Shown: positions 1 to 12,925 of the stretch, piece by piece | Layout: the number at the start of each line of letters is the position of its first letter | Numbering within the stretch: the first letter of the stretch is position 1 | NCBI GenBank assembly: GCA_029582265.1 | Contig: CM055831.1 | Coordinates: 806,001 to 870,000, forward strand | Length of the DNA: 64,000 bases | Reading direction: 5' to 3' | From: Zoroaster sp. YZ-2022 | Lineage: Eukaryota; Echinodermata; Asteroidea; Forcipulatida; Zoroasteridae | The notes under the pieces: model-generated | The model's input: the letters and a program-made list of their open reading frames with translations, nothing else | Database searches by the model: none | Told to the model about the DNA's origin: nothing | Position numbers and translations under genes: made by a program

Positions 1-500
1 AATAATCTTACTCCTACTTATTCACACCTTTGTCGCCTTTGTAATTTGCCAACTCTCCTTCAGAGGAGAACAGTAAATGATTGTTTGTTCCTGTATAAAC
101 ACATTCATAACCGTTTTCATTTAACTGATGCCAATCCCTACTGTTTACATGTTCCTCAATGTCGCACAAGATCAGCCACCAACCACGTTTTACATGTTCC
201 CTGGAGTCGGATGTAGGTGAATAAACGAGGCTTTATTTCAAGAATCTCTACAACCGACTCCATGGGAGGTGCGATGTATTTGGTGTTCCTACTGTAAATT
301 GCTTTCGTGCAGATATTTATAGATTTATTTTAAATTATTAATTTAAATTAGTATTAATTTGATCTCGTGTGCATTGTACCATAAGTGTTGAATTTTATCT
401 TCAATTAATTTTGTTTGTTTGTTGAATTACATGTTTGATGATACCTGTAAGTGGCGGTTAACTGCTGTTAGTTTTCATATAAATAAAAATGATTGATAAT
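1..500 (+). mobile_element. LINE 3' end (reverse transcriptase C-terminus plus 3' tail)
   Basis: Frame 1 is open from the first base to a TAG at 214-216 (71 residues). It reads like the C-terminal end of a non-LTR retrotransposon ORF2: a cysteine-containing stretch, then a basic RR and a 'LYKHIHNR' segment, the position where CR1/Jockey-like proteins carry 'LYK.I.G'. An AT-rich 3' UTR follows and ends in 'aaataaaaatgattgataatgat', a short-repeat tail typical of such elements. The 5' part lies outside the window. The clade is not certain, and it is not obviously the same family as the LINE at 34-35 kb. Confidence 0.55.
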
Positions 501-646
501 GATCTAGTTTGGACCTTCTTCGGGGTATCTATGAAGCAGTGTATTTATCTGAAAATGTATATATTTACGTTCTTGTAAAAGGTTCAATAAGTTATTTTAA
601 AGTAAAATATTTCACACCAAAAACTGTACAAAAAAGCATGGTTTAA

Positions 647-710
647 TAAGGGAATAACACTTTGTTCTGTGATCTTTACCGCAGGTTAATGACCAGTTTT
701 GGTCATTAAA
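647..710 (+). repeat. Dispersed repeat, inverted copy at 16172-16237
   Basis: The segment around 'ctttaccgcaggttaa' recurs in opposite orientation at about 16172-16237, where the reverse complement gives the same 'aagggaataac...ctttaccgcaggttaa...ttttgg' order. It marks the left edge of the repeat field at 700-1570 here, and lies next to the 21-bp array and the first gap in the other copy. Confidence 0.6.
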
Positions 711-1570
711 AAGCCCTATAACTCCCTAACGAAATGATGAAACTTGGTACAAACATTTTTATGAAATGTAGATGTACCCAAAATTCATAAAAAATCTATT
801 CGTTCAGGTTTAATGGGCTAAAACAATGGAAATGCAAAAACCACAAAAACATCCAAATGGAATGACTTGTAATTTTGCACAGACATTTGTCCCGATATGT
901 AAATATGGGCTAAAACAATGAAAATTCAAAATCTCTCTAACTCCCTAACGAAATGATGTTCAGACTTGTAACTTGCTACAAACCTTTATTAGATATGTAG
1001 AAGTACCCACAATTCATACAAATTCCATCCATTCCGGTTTAATGGGCTAAAACAATAAAAAATGTAAAACACCCAATAACATCCAAATGGAATGGCGTAG
1101 AGACTTCTAATTTTGCACTAACATTTGTCCCGATGTATGAATATATCTAAAATCATAAAATCCATACAAACATAATTAGTTCCGCTATTATGGCCTAAAA
1201 CAATGAAAATTAAAAAGCCCTATAACTCCCTAGACTTGTATCTTGGTAAAAACATTAATTATGATATGTATATGTACCTTAAACTGAAAAAATCCATCGG
1301 TTCCGGTTTAATCGGCTAAAACAATGGCAAAATTTAAAGCCCAATAACTCCCAAATGAATGGATTTACAGACTTGCACTATGGAGCAAAAACATTAGTCT
1401 TGATGTGATGATGTATCTTAAGTCATAAAAATCACTGAAGCGTGACTGGTTCCGTTATCATGGGCTAAAACAATGGAAAAATTTAAAAGCCCTATAACTC
1501 CCGAACAAAATGATAAAATCCATACAAACTTCATCGGTTCCGTTATTATGGACAAAAACAATGAAAACTA
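700..1570 (+). repeat. Diverged tandem repeat around 'gggctaaaacaatg'
   Basis: The sentence-like unit 'gggctaaaacaatg' / 'ccctataactccctaacg' / 'aaatgatg' / 'ccattccggtttaat' recurs at about 812, 906, 1042, 1190, 1311, 1460 and 1550, with spacing of 90-150 bp. Units have drifted strongly and carry internal indels. A further diverged copy is at 6363-6480, directly after a palindromic array. No protein is encoded. It looks like the internal tandem array of an old DNA element. Confidence 0.7.
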
Positions 1571-2060
1571 GAGCTTAAGTGTTTGTTAGAACAAACACAC
1601 GGTGTTCGAGTCAACTTCCGGTTCAATCAAATTATCATCGATGATGTCAATATCATATTGTGCAAGGGTTTATCATCTTTTATAATAACAATATCAATTT
1701 CATATTCAAAAGACATATCAATTTTGCGTTAGAATGTGTTGAATTTGAACTTCCTGTTTGGACAGGAAGTAAAGGTCACATTAGGTGGTTTGAAGGTTAT
1801 ATATGACCTCCTCATGATTATGAAAAAATAACAAATTTGTCAACTTGTACATTAAATTGAAGCTATGAGATATGACCTTTTAAAATTTGTAAAAATCGTT
1901 ACTTCGTGTGCCACTAATTGGACCATTGGCAAGCATTTATGGTAACTCATTTCACAAGAATTACAAGCTATTAATGTAAGGAATTCAATTGTGTTTTTTG
2001 TTTTCTAATAGGTCATTTAGTTCTTGAGATATTGGCTGTTGAACTTGGAAATATTGTGAG
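1571..2060. repeat. Repeat with 'ggtgttcga' end and 'ggaagt' arms
   Basis: A small inverted repeat 'gtgtttgtt...aacaaacac' sits at 1577-1601 and is followed by 'ggtgttcgagtc'. A second one, 'acttcctgtttggacaggaagt', is at about 1749-1770. The motifs 'ggtgttcg' and 'cttcctgt...ggaagt' are the ones that build the elements at 6115-6362 and 36033-37845, so this is probably a relic of the same family. No gene is visible. Confidence 0.45.
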
Positions 2061-4440
2061 ATTTAAGCAGTAAATTAGAAATTAACAAGTGTGACTTGGA
2101 ACACAATGTTTTTATTTTAAATATTGACACTAGCCCAACACATGCTTTTCAAAAACTATGCTAGATGATAAATCAACATTAAAAATCACTCATATGAAAA
2201 TAGTTTGCCAGGGTTGTAGGTAGCCAGATCAACCTATTCAACGTTATTATGGGCATAAAGTCACAAAGTTGATTTAGGATAGAAGGGGACTACATGTATA
2301 GTAACTGGATTAAACTTGGCTGCAAATTCAAAGAGCAGGAAGTGTGGGTTAAATTGTTTGGGGGAGTTAGTTACTGAAGACACTGAAGCATGGAAGACCA
2401 TATAAATATTTCCCCTTTCCTTTCCTTCCCTTCGGCTAATTAGCCTTTCATTAGAAAACAAGCTTATAACTACTACATGATAAAGTTGGAAGAAAGGTTG
2501 CATCCGTGCTTTCCATCTTCCACTGCCCCGCAGAAGAGTTGTCATAAAGTAAATAATTCCAATTCAAACAAAATTAAATGTAATTATATCCACTGGATCA
2601 AATCTGATAATTGGTTGTCTTTTCAGTTTGTTTATGGAAAAACCTTTCAATTTTAGATTTAAATGAAGCCAACATTGGTATTTATCTCTAGTACAAAAAT
2701 AAATGTAATCTTTATTTATAATATACTTCACTTTCAGGTTAAGTTTATAAAAAAAATATAATGATAAATTGACAATGATAGTGACACTGTAATCAAGCAT
2801 CTCCTTATTGTGACATGCTTATAAACTGTCTTTGTTTTCACCTATACTGCAAATAATTAAAAAATAATGTATAAAATTTGAAAACAAATTCTACATTGAT
2901 TTTTACATTTTCAAGGTTGTACACATGATTGGCAAAATGTCTGTAGCTGCATCCATACTACAGAATTACAACCTAAAGATCAGATGCCATTTTGTACATA
3001 AATTGTTAGACATTGAAATAATCAAAGAGTTGTATGGGTGCTTGTAAATTGCTAATAAAGCAATGAAATACATATTTATTTTAACTGTCTGTTGGGTTTC
3101 ATGACTTGACTTTTGTGGTTACACACTTCCCTCCCCAACAATCAATTGAAACCACTTTGTTGACCTGTTTATAACCTATACTTGTAACCAATCTAGAAAT
3201 GAGTGTACATGGTCTTACACATGTAACAAGTGAAATGACTTCAGTGTAAATGAACCCAACCATGATCCTTTGTTGACAAGAAAACAGAATCAATCTGCAT
3301 TTAAAATAAATGTACACTCTGTATGTACGATTTAGTGAGTTCAGAATGGGTGACATTCTGGGTTGTCATTGGAATCGGTAATTTTGGGAATAAATGCCTT
3401 CCCCTCCCCAAGTTCTTAGTGATGGCATGTACTGCCACTGGTGATGAACCAACACATTTGTTTTCTAAAATTCTTTGGTCTATCATTGCAGCACTATAGA
3501 ATCCAAGAACTAGGGAAGGGGAGGGGCAAACAAGCAATACAAGTATAAGGGGTCCCCTTATACTAGTGCTTTAATTGGGTGATCTGGCAAAAGGTATTCC
3601 AAGGCTGACACATCCATGCAATGGAGATTGAGGGTTATGTTTACTATGTTTATATGGCCCAACTGCCAGGGATTCACTGTCGGCAATATACATTTTACTA
3701 GATCACCAACAGATATTGCTTAATAACTACATTTTGTTAGGATGTTTGGGTCCAGTCAAAAATATAAGAATTCCTCAGTACTAATTTTGTTTTAACATGT
3801 TAAAGAAATTCCTAAAAAGACCTAGATATGTCTTGAGGTCCTAAAAATCAATTCTCTTGAGGGTAAAGACTGCCACAGATAGGATAAGTCCATATAAAAT
3901 CATTTGAATCATACATTAACTCCTTTGATGAATGGATAAACTTCAAATGCTGGCCATTGGATCACAAAGTTACACAGACTCTGACACACCTTGTAGCAGT
4001 AGCACAAATGGATACCGATGATTTGAAATATAAACTAATCATGTAAAAACAATATTAAACGTTTTCAAAGAGGGACGAAGAATAATGGGTCATGCTAACA
4101 AAACACACATAACTTAGAATTCCCTCATATGTTATTATCAGGATGATGGATTGATGTAACTTCAGAAAACTTATGCAACTTTAGAAAAATGATCCCTTCA
4201 GAACAATGCCTTTAGTTAGGTTTTACAATGGAATAGAAAGTTACATGTGACGTCTTCCTTCCTCCATGATGTGACTGTTTCATTATCTCAATAAATGTGC
4301 TGATATTTGTTTCTGGACTACTTTAGTGAGAAAATTAAGTGCTAGTATCAAGTAAACTGCAATGCATCCATCACCACACAAGACATAAGCACTACTAGTA
4401 TTATGAGGAACTATAGACACTATAGTGTAGCTAAATTAAC
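2061..4440. other. No gene recognised
   Basis: AT-rich sequence with only short open frames lacking splice context, composition bias or recognisable domains. I saw no RNA gene and no clear transposon ends here. Confidence 0.5.
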
Positions 4441-4880
4441 CGGATGTCAACCCGTACACATGCCAGTAAATATTCAGTAATAAATATTTTTACGGGTCGA
4501 GTTGACCAAAATGAGTATGAGTTGGTAATAGTACGAGTTGGCACACATACGAGTTGACCTGTTTTCACTGGGAAAGAATACAACATTGTGGATAAAGTTG
4601 AAAAAGAATTGCTTTTTGAAAATAAAAATCACAATCTTCAATGTAGGTTGGTGGGGTCATGTGAGTGGATCATAGGGCAGTCAGGAGGAATGCAATCATC
4701 CACACACACACACACACACACATTCCCGCACGGGGCGTTGTGGGGACAAAATACAAAGGATTTTGGGGATTAAAAACGTTGTGGGGACACACAAAATGTC
4801 CCCACAGCTAAGTAATTCCGGATCCCTCTTTTGTTCTCTGTCCCCATAACGCGGCCAGTGCTCGAACACACACATTTACA
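4441..4880. repeat. Short inverted repeats and (CA)n
   Basis: Repeated 'acgagttg' motifs (about 4497-4562) face a 'gtcaacccgt' at 4445-4456. A (CA)n run is at 4700-4721. A 10-bp perfect inverted repeat, tgtggggaca / tgtccccaca, with a 7-base loop is at 4780-4806. These look like remnants of a small MITE rather than a gene. Confidence 0.5.
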
Positions 4881-6105
4881 ATAATTGTACCACAGATTTA
4901 TTGGTTACCTTGGGGCTTGTGTTTTAGATGCTTTCTAGGCTGTTGAACTGATTCTCACTGATGCCAGCCATTGCATCTAATTCCAATTACTCGGCATACT
5001 GGAGAGCTAAAATACAAAATATAAATAAATGTTCAAATGATTCTGTGAAAAAATAAATTCTGAATGGGGAAAGGCCAACATGTATTACTCCAGTAAGAGA
5101 ATGCCCTCTATAATTGGTGTACACATGTTGTCCACCAACACACCTGCATGTTTATTTTCCAATTAAAACTCATATTAACTCATCCCTCTGCAGCTTTTTC
5201 TTCATTTATTAGTTTTCTTTTTTTATGCAGGCTCTTCATCTTTTTTTTTATGTTATAAGACCTGACCTTTCTTTAAAGCATAGAGGGACAGACTTTTTAT
5301 GCTTAATAATAACAAAACAACAAATGTAACCTAGCTCAGAAAAACAGGTGCCCCTATGACAATTTTGTGGCTCTTTAGGTTGAGTTAGGGATATATTTCG
5401 CTGACACGAAGAACATGCAGAATTGCAGAAGAGACAACAACACACGAACATGTATATATTTACATGGATTTACATACATGTATATGTACTGTACATATAT
5501 GTAGGCGAGTTACGATGCTCTTTTGACTTGGACTGCATGGCACAGTTTTTAAACTTTTTTCTGGACAATAATCTATCCATGCTCAGTCATTATCCTTAGT
5601 TAAAATGCAAACTTAAAATCATGTAGGTACACTGCAAAAACAGCGAAAGAGTAGACTCAGTATAGTTTTTACGAAATAGATGCAGTACAACAGTTTCGTC
5701 CGTCACGAAGCTCCATTGGATTGTGCACGCAATAATTATGTCTACGATAGGCCTACTTTACAAACGCACATTCTAGGCCAATAAACCTCTAAATAATGTC
5801 TACTTACCTCTTAATAATGCAATTATATTTTCCTCTTTCTCGGTAACCCATTTTATTTTCTTGTATTTTGCTTTGGAGTTAATAAGAACGGCAAAATTCC
5901 TCAGTATTTGTTCATGTAAACGAGAATTAAATGGCCGCCGCTGAAAATGTTTTGCTTGTGATAAAATGTCACGTGATCACTGATACGCAATGTGATTGGA
6001 GATTGCCTCGACAGATTGCCTCAAAGTAGAAAGCCAGCTAGTATAGTCTACTCATTGCCACTGGATGCCTTTGTTGCCGGACAGTCGCCACTGAGAAGAA
6101 TTAAA
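4881..6105. other. No gene recognised; a GC-richer patch near 5930-6010
   Basis: No supported exon. Around 5932-5945 'aaatggccgccgctg' resembles a YY1-type core (AAnATGGC), and 'cacgtgatcac' follows, so a promoter is conceivable. No exon on either strand could be tied to it. Confidence 0.3.
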
Positions 6106-6114
6106 AAAAAAAAA

Positions 6115-6362
6115 AACAGTACAAAAACAATAGGTGTTCGCGCTGCGCGTTCGAACACCTAAAAACAGTACAAAAACAATAGGTGTTCGCGCTGCGCTCT
6201 CGAACACCTAAAAACAGTACAAAAACAATAGGTGTTCGCGCTGCGCTCTCGAACACCTAAAAAACAGTACAAAAACAATAGGTGTTCGCGCTGTGCGCTC
6301 GAACACCTAAAAAAACAGTACAAAAACAATAGGTGTTCGCGCTACGCGCTCGAACACCTAAT
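6115..6362. repeat. Five-copy 50-bp palindromic tandem repeat
   Basis: Five units begin at about 6131, 6181, 6230, 6280 and 6331. Each is a near-perfect hairpin, 'aggtgttcg' - CG-rich loop - 'cgaacacct', separated by 'aaaaacagtacaaaaacaat'. The loop varies only slightly (gctgcgcg, gctgcgct, gctgtgcg, gctacgcg). The arm 'ggtgttcg' also forms the candidate ends of the element at 36033-37845. Confidence 0.85.
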
Positions 6363-6530
6363 GAAACAGCCCTGTAACTCCATAACGAAATGAGGTTCAT
6401 AATTGTAACTTTGTACAAAAAAATATTGTGATAAAATTCATAACAAGTCCATCCGTTCCTTTCTAATGGGCTAAAACAATAGAAACGTAAAAGAACTATA
6501 ACTCATTGACGTTCAGAGTTATAACTTGGC

Positions 6531-6925
6531 ACAATTATTGACTGGATTTATGATTATTTAGTAAGGAACCTGTGGTCCAGTGGTAAATGCGTCTGACTGC
6601 TCATTAATTTTTTTTTATCCGTTCACGGTTCTCATCTGCGGCAAGTAATACCTTTCGAAAAATATTTTTTATTAAACTTACTGACTTACAGACATGGCAC
6701 AATAATCGACTGAATTTACTGTTACACGTTATGGAAGCTCAGTGCTCTAGTGGTGAAATCTTCAGACAGTTAATCGTAATGTCCTTAGTTCGAGATCCGC
6801 CATGAACATCAATTTTGTTGCTCTTCTTGTAATATTGCACAATTATCGACTGGATTTACTACGACACATTAAGTAAGCTCCCTAGTCCTAATCCGAAGGT
6901 TGTGTGTTCGAGGTACGCCATGAAC
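6531..6925 (+). repeat. Three tandem tRNA-like repeat units
   Basis: Each unit opens with 'cacaat(t/a)at(c/t)gactg(g/a)att' (about 6531, 6699, 6838). A tRNA-like body follows: 'tggtccagtggtaaatgc' (A-box-like) at 6591, 'gctctagtggtgaaat' with 'agttcgagatcc' (B-box-like) at 6742-6798, and 'gtgttcgaggtacgcc' at 6904-6919. The units are too diverged to fold as functional tRNAs. They look like old tRNA-derived SINE heads in tandem. Confidence 0.5.
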
Positions 6926-6974
6926 ATAACTGCACTAATTTGATTAATTTGTTTTATTATTTTCTTTATCCGTT

Positions 6975-8292
6975 CATGGATATCATCAGTGGGCAATGAA
7001 ATCAGTTCATGGATATCATCAGTGGACAATGAAATCAGTTCATGAATATCATCCATGCACAATGAAATCAGTTCATGGATATCATCCATGGACAATGAAA
7101 TCAGTTCATGGATATCATCAGTGGACAATGAAATCAGTTCATGGATATCATCCATGGACAATGAAATCAGTTCATGGATATCATCCATGGACAATGAAAT
7201 CAGTTCATGGATATCATCAGTGGACAATGAAATCAGTTCATGGATATCATCCGTGTACAATGAAATCAGTTCATGGATATCATCCGTGTACAATGAAACC
7301 AGTTCATGGATATCATCCATGGACAATGAAATCAGTTCATGGATATCATCAGTGGACAATGAAATCAGTTCATGGATATCATCCATGTACAATGAAATCA
7401 GTTCATGGATATCATCCATGGACAATGAAATCAGTTCATGGATATCATCCATGGACAATGAAATCAGTTCATGGATATCATCCATGTACAATGAAATCAG
7501 TTCATGGATATCATCCATGGACAATGAAATCAGTTCATGGATATCATCCGTGTACAATGAAATCAGTTCATGGATATCATCCGTGTACAATGAAATCAGT
7601 TCATGGATATCATCCGTGGACAATGAAACCAGTTCATGGATATCATCCATGGACAATGAAATCAGTTCATGGATATCATCAGTGGACAATGAAATCAGTT
7701 CATGGATATCATCCATGGACAATGAAATCAGTTCATGGATATCATCCATGGACAATGAAATCAGTTCATGGATATCATCCATGTACAATGAAATCAGTTC
7801 ATGGATATCATCCATGGACAATGAAATCAGTTCATGGATATCATCCGTGTACAATGAAATCAGTTCATGGATATCATCCGTGTACAATGAAATCAGTTCA
7901 TGGATATCATCCGTGTACAATGAAATCAGTTCATGGATATCATCCGTGGACAATGAAACCAGTTCATGGATATCATCCATGGACAATGAAATCAGTTCAT
8001 GGATATCATCAGTGGACAATGAAATCAGTTCATGGATATCATCCATGGACAATGAAATCAGTTCATGGATATCATCCATGGACAATGAAATCAGTTCATG
8101 GATGTCATCCGTGTACAATGAAATCAGTTCATGGATATCATCCGTGTACAATGAAATCAGTTCATGGATATCATCAGTATACAATGAAATCAGTTCATGG
8201 ATGTCATCCGTGTACAATGAAATCAGTTCATGGATATCATCCGTGTACAATGAAATCAGTTCATGGATATCATCAGTGGACAATGAAATCAG
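6975..8292. repeat. 33-bp minisatellite, about 40 copies
   Basis: The unit is 33 bp, centred on 'gttcatggatatcatcc', with a variable 'atggac / gtgtac / agtgga' segment. Because 33 is divisible by 3 and the unit lacks stops in several frames, long frames run right through on both strands: about 1.44 kb on the plus strand, about 1.27 kb in a second plus frame, about 1.44 kb on the minus strand. The predicted peptides are pure 11-residue repeats (for example MKSVHGYHPWT, or DDIHELISLYT on the minus strand). A diagnostic variant 'caatgaaacc' occurs at 7291, 7621 and 7951, exactly 330 bp apart, so ten-unit blocks were amplified. No signal peptide, flanking exon or codon pattern favours any frame, so I call it a minisatellite. 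Confidence 0.9.
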
Positions 8293-8299
8293 TTCCACA

Positions 8300-9029
8300 A
8301 AAATGTCTTTACATCAACGACTTTAAAATGTTTTACTTTCCGACTTTGTACCAAAACCAAACCCAAACACATTACGTTTGTAAACCCAACAAACGTACTT
8401 CTCGTTTTATTTTTGAATTTGTTTGTCTTTAATATTTGTTTGGGTTCTCAACCTTGAGGTGACAACGACGCAGTACTCACCTGTAACAAAACAAGGTGGA
8501 ATGTCACAAACTTCAGGAAAATACTCCAGGAACGTTTTCAAATGCAACTCGCTTGGCAGACAGTAATCTTTTGATCACAACTGCCTGTAACAGAATCAGC
8601 TCTACAGAGAACTACCAGGAACATCATTAAGATCTTTAAAAGGGTTCGGCTCGGTTACATTTAATCAAAAACGAGTTAGAACAATTTGCCACTTGACGGC
8701 GCGATATTTAAAAAGGTTACCATGCGTGAAACGTGATAAACTCACTTTGGAGTAGCTATCGCGTGTTTTTCTTACAAATACAAGTCTGAACGAAAGAGGG
8801 GAACTGGACAGGGGGAGGTCCTCGATACATTCTGTGTGCGTGTACAACCCCCCCCCCCCCCACCCAAATATGTTTCTCAGTCGGCATTTAGACCCTCAGT
8901 CGGAATTAAACTCCCAAATCAAGTCATTCAGCTATAAATAAAAGCAACATAGAAACTTGAATTGCTGAATTACCAAGAATCTCGGCAGAAAAGTTAATGG
9001 AGATTTTAGGCGAGTTAGGGGTTTTAACT
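8300..9029. other. No gene recognised; C homopolymer at 8848-8861
   Basis: Unique-looking AT-rich sequence apart from a run of about 14 C. Small open frames lack splice sites or recognisable domains. Confidence 0.4.
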
Positions 9030-10140
9030 TTAATGAGCAATATCTCTGCCGCATTTTCAAAGGCAAACAAACAAAGTAATTATTATTTTTTTAATGTTTT
9101 TAATTTTTAATTTTTTTTAATTTTGTGTATGTAGGTTTGTTTATTGTATAAACCAATGACTCATAGCCTAACAAAAGGGAACAATGGATCCTCGGTTGGC
9201 GGTTATTATTTACAAATGTCCTCGGTTGAAAAACGTGTACAAATCAAATGGGACAAGACTAGTATGTGAGTATGCGCCAAGTATGAATATGCGCCACGCT
9301 AGAATGAACCAATCAGAGTGCAGAACTTTGTATTCGCGATCGCGTCACGCAGACTCACAGTCCAAGTTCTCAAATGTTGGAGTTGTCATATTCTTTCTGG
9401 CTCTTTTTCAGTTGAATTTTCGAAAACGAAATCAAGATGGGCATTTATGAACGGGAATAACAGTTCAACCGGGTATTTCCAACGGTAAAAAGTCTGAGGG
9501 TCGTGGCCACGGGCGGTAAATGACAGAGCAAAAGACGAACTTTTATTTCCATGATAACAGGCGCAAGGTCAGTTATAACGGGGAAGCATAGATACTAATT
9601 TTGCTTAGGCGCACAACACTTTGCGCTCAATCAGTCAATCACTAACAAATTACCTCTTGCACAATCATTAGGGCCTATACATATTTTCAGTTGCCAATAA
9701 TTACGACTGTCATTATTGACATTTTGTCTTTATTATAACCTTGCATGTGAGTTAATTGCATGGCAAAGGAGGGTTTTCAACGTCAATTGACAATATCTCC
9801 GCCGCATTTAATCCAAAGGACAATCAAAAAAGGAATTTTTATGTGTGCTTTTGTTTATGTGTCTTTGTGGAGGGTAGGGGTATTGTGGGGTGTACAAAAC
9901 CAATGGGATGTCAATGAAAATATTATAGTCCAACGTGATAGGAGAACAATAGGAATTCATCGGTTTCCCCGCCTACGCCTACATGTGTGTGTGTGTGGGG
10001 GGGGGGGGGGGTGAGTTTGTGTAGCCATTAAAACCAAGGTCTTATAACAAAAGGGACAATACGTCCCCAGCTGCTACCACAATGGAGAACAATACGTCCT
10101 CGGTTGCTATCACAATAGAGGGAACAATGGGAGGTTCTTG
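9030..10140 (+). repeat. Diverged duplicated segment, two copies
   Basis: The motif order 'caatatctc(t/c)gccgcatt', then 'aaaccaatg', then 'acaatggatcctcggtt' at about 9038-9200 returns at about 9789-9970 and 10046-10130 ('gggacaatacgtcc', 'cctcggttgctatcacaat'). A (TG)n(G)n run is at 9984-10011. Probably two old copies of one transposon. No coding capacity is evident. Confidence 0.45.
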
Positions 10141-12660
10141 GTTTACAGCATAAACAAAGCTGTGTGTGTGTGTGTTGGTATAAGCAGGTGTGACCTATGT
10201 TTGCAAAATTATTTGCACTGCTGGTATGACGTTGAGGGCGACGCATGATACATTCAGTCGCGATTCTAGCAGCCAGCAGACGACACGTCCATTTAAGTGC
10301 TCTGGCGGGAAATCCGACTGTGTACCACCAAATCCGAATAAGTTGCCTAAAGTAAAGCATAGAAGATGTTAGAAGAATTGAGATTTGATTAGAAATTGAT
10401 GTATGGGACATTGGTGGATATAAGGTAGGAGGAAAATATTTCGCATACAGAGTATTGCATTCCACGGCAGTATACGCCTAATAGAAGTGCCCCAGGTATG
10501 GCATTATAAAGGAGGTCGGGCCTCCAATGAGATGTACTCCGCTATTTAATAGTGCGGGTAAAGCAGAAGACGGGCCTCTGCAGTTGCCGTGTTGAGTCGT
10601 GTTGTGCCACTGGGTACTGAGTTTTGATATACCAAAAACAAATAATAATAATAATAAATAAAAAATAATATTGGTAATAGTGGTAATTGTAATGGTGATC
10701 TCCAAACACGGCAAGGTGGCAACTTGAATGTTGTTTCCCAACAAGATCGCAAGAACCGTATGTTGTTATGGGGAAACAAACAATAAAAATAAACCTCTCT
10801 TCCGACCTAAATCTTTAATTATTAAAAGGACGGTCACTAAATTTTGTTTTGCCATGGCCTTAAATGGTGGGTTACGGAAGTAATTGAGAAAGTCATATGC
10901 AATGACGCAGTGTGACATCCTTATTATTTGTCGGATAATTTGCCTGGCTAAGGTTGAAGGGAAGTGCAAACGGATAAATGTTCACATAATTGCACAGGGA
11001 AAGACAGAAATACATCACACGTATGTCTATGGATTGCAAAGAGATATACTTTTATTTTAATATCACATAATTATATATCGTATCATGTAGATAATGCTCC
11101 TTGTTTAAGGATTTTCCTTCTCATAATTATTCCATTCTCTTCACGGTACATCCTCTATACATAGAACATACATCCATGGCTCAATTCATCTACATGTATA
11201 CCTTCTCACACACTCTATGTCTTCTCTTTGGAACAGTCTCCCTCTGAAAGTCAGACAAGCAGACATAATTATTCTCATCATATCACCATGTAAAACCCAC
11301 TTATTCCCAAAACTGTAATTACTGTCATCTTTATGGTTCAAAGTAGAGTTATTGTCGTTGCGTCAGGAGTGTTTTTTTTTTTAAGACATGTCGCATTATA
11401 AATGCCCGGTATTATTATTCAGCAAGAAAATACCGTAACACCCCGCAACACATAATGATAACTGGAACGTCGACGACAGTTTTTGGAATTGCATTTTCAT
11501 CACTGATGGTATGGGCTTAACGAAAATGCACTCGATTAGTGTATTCAGCACCCCCAATCCAACAATGTGCCTCTGTCATATCTCGCATTCTCTATAGACC
11601 ATGTGACTCTATAGACCATGTGAGTACCAAGGTGATTTCCTGCCGGGCAAAAGTGTATGTATTTGTATGCAGAGTTTGTACATCTTATGGTTTCTTGTCA
11701 TAGAACAGTACACATTTTGTGCCAGGCGCAGTTTGAACATATGATGTCAATGGTCACATCGTCCATTCGATTACTCTGTTAACTACCATTATAACTACTA
11801 GGCATGCATAAAATAACTACATAAACAGAGCGCCCTCTACCAGCAGCTTATATGAACCGTAGCGCCGTAGTAGGAAATATTTATATAACATATTTCTTCT
11901 ACTGGAGGGGTTAATACAAATTACTTAAAATTAATTAGATACAAATTATTTGACATGTCTCTATCAAGATCTTATAGTAAAGGTGAAGCCATTATATTCT
12001 TAGAATGCGTGCAGTCGTTTAACATTGGTTTTCAATTTCATTGACATTTTTAATCAAAGGAACTCGTCAACAAAGTAAACTATTAGTACATATATTTTCC
12101 ATACAACTGAAGCAAATGACATATAGTTCTATATCTCTACCTGTCCCAATCTTTGAAGAGGCTAATAATTTTGACCTATTTTCAGTTTCAGTAATGAGTT
12201 TTATTCTGATATCAAGGAGGAGGGTACCATTAATAATAATCTACAATTATTTATTTTCCCTCTGTGCTGTTAGCCAAAATGAGCCCGAGTTTAACTAATA
12301 TTATTGATAAGGCCAACATTGTCCGGTTTTGGATCTCTGCGCACGTCGCCTCAGATCCGCGTGTCGGCATTTTCATGATCACCATTAAAAAAAAGATTAC
12401 CCCCAAAAAATCCCCCAAAACAAATCAAAAACAAAAACGACAACAAAAAAACAAAACAAAATAAAATAAAAACGTCACCGCACCGATTTTGAAGCCGACC
12501 TATGACCAGAAACCGGAGACTTGTTTGGCCTAATATGACTGTAATGTAAAAACTAAACACAAAACAACAAAAGGATATAGATGGAATGCATTTACAGGCA
12601 AAATAGCTAGTAGTGAAGTTGTGGCTATTTTATCGCTGTCAAATATGTAACTAAATTTAC
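10141..12660. other. No gene recognised; simple repeats
   Basis: Contains a short (TG)n at 10162-10175, (AAT)n at 10637-10672 and A-rich stretches at 12384-12470. The stretch at 10460-10620 is GC-richer and could hide an exon, but I found no convincing frame with splice sites. Confidence 0.35.
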
Positions 12661-12669
12661 ATAATTATG

Positions 12670-12925
12670 CGTGGAGGGCGTGTAGCCATGGGGATAGGGC
12701 GAAGGGGCGGTTACCACCTTCTGGGACTTTTTATTTATGTATTATAATTTCTTTTAATATTTTGAATAATACGAAAATAAACTGCAACCAATACTTTGTC
12801 CACAGCGAAATATTTGACCCCATTTTGACCCTTAATTTCCGGTCGAAGATTTTCTGGGGCTACTTGAATAAAGAAAAATGGTCACCGCCTTTCCTTTGAA
12901 AATGTTCTGGCTACGCGCATGACGC
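12670..12925. mobile_element. Degenerate MITE with 'gcgtgtagcca' ends
   Basis: The left end 'gcgtgtagcca' (about 12678) faces 'tggctacgcgc' (about 12909), an imperfect terminal inverted repeat matching 10 of 11 bases. Its interior ('cacagcgaaatattt', 'tcaccgcc') is repeated at 26833-26960, where the ends are lost. The ends resemble those of the hAT-like elements at 18775 and 25078. Confidence 0.45.

Noticed and set aside
2261..3537. Several 78-94 codon frames
   Set aside because: Random length for AT-rich DNA, no compositional or splice support.
6115..6362. CRISPR array or regulatory operator array
   Set aside because: The spacers are as conserved as the hairpins, the context is an animal genome, and the same motif occurs in transposon-like repeats.
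6859..8432. Three long open frames (423-479 codons) across the 33-bp array, as possible repeat proteins
   Set aside because: They exist because the unit length is a multiple of three and the unit lacks stops in several frames on both strands. There is no signal peptide, exon structure or frame-specific conservation.
10028..10465. 145-codon minus-strand frame
   Set aside because: It crosses a repeat and a microsatellite, and has no domain or splice context.
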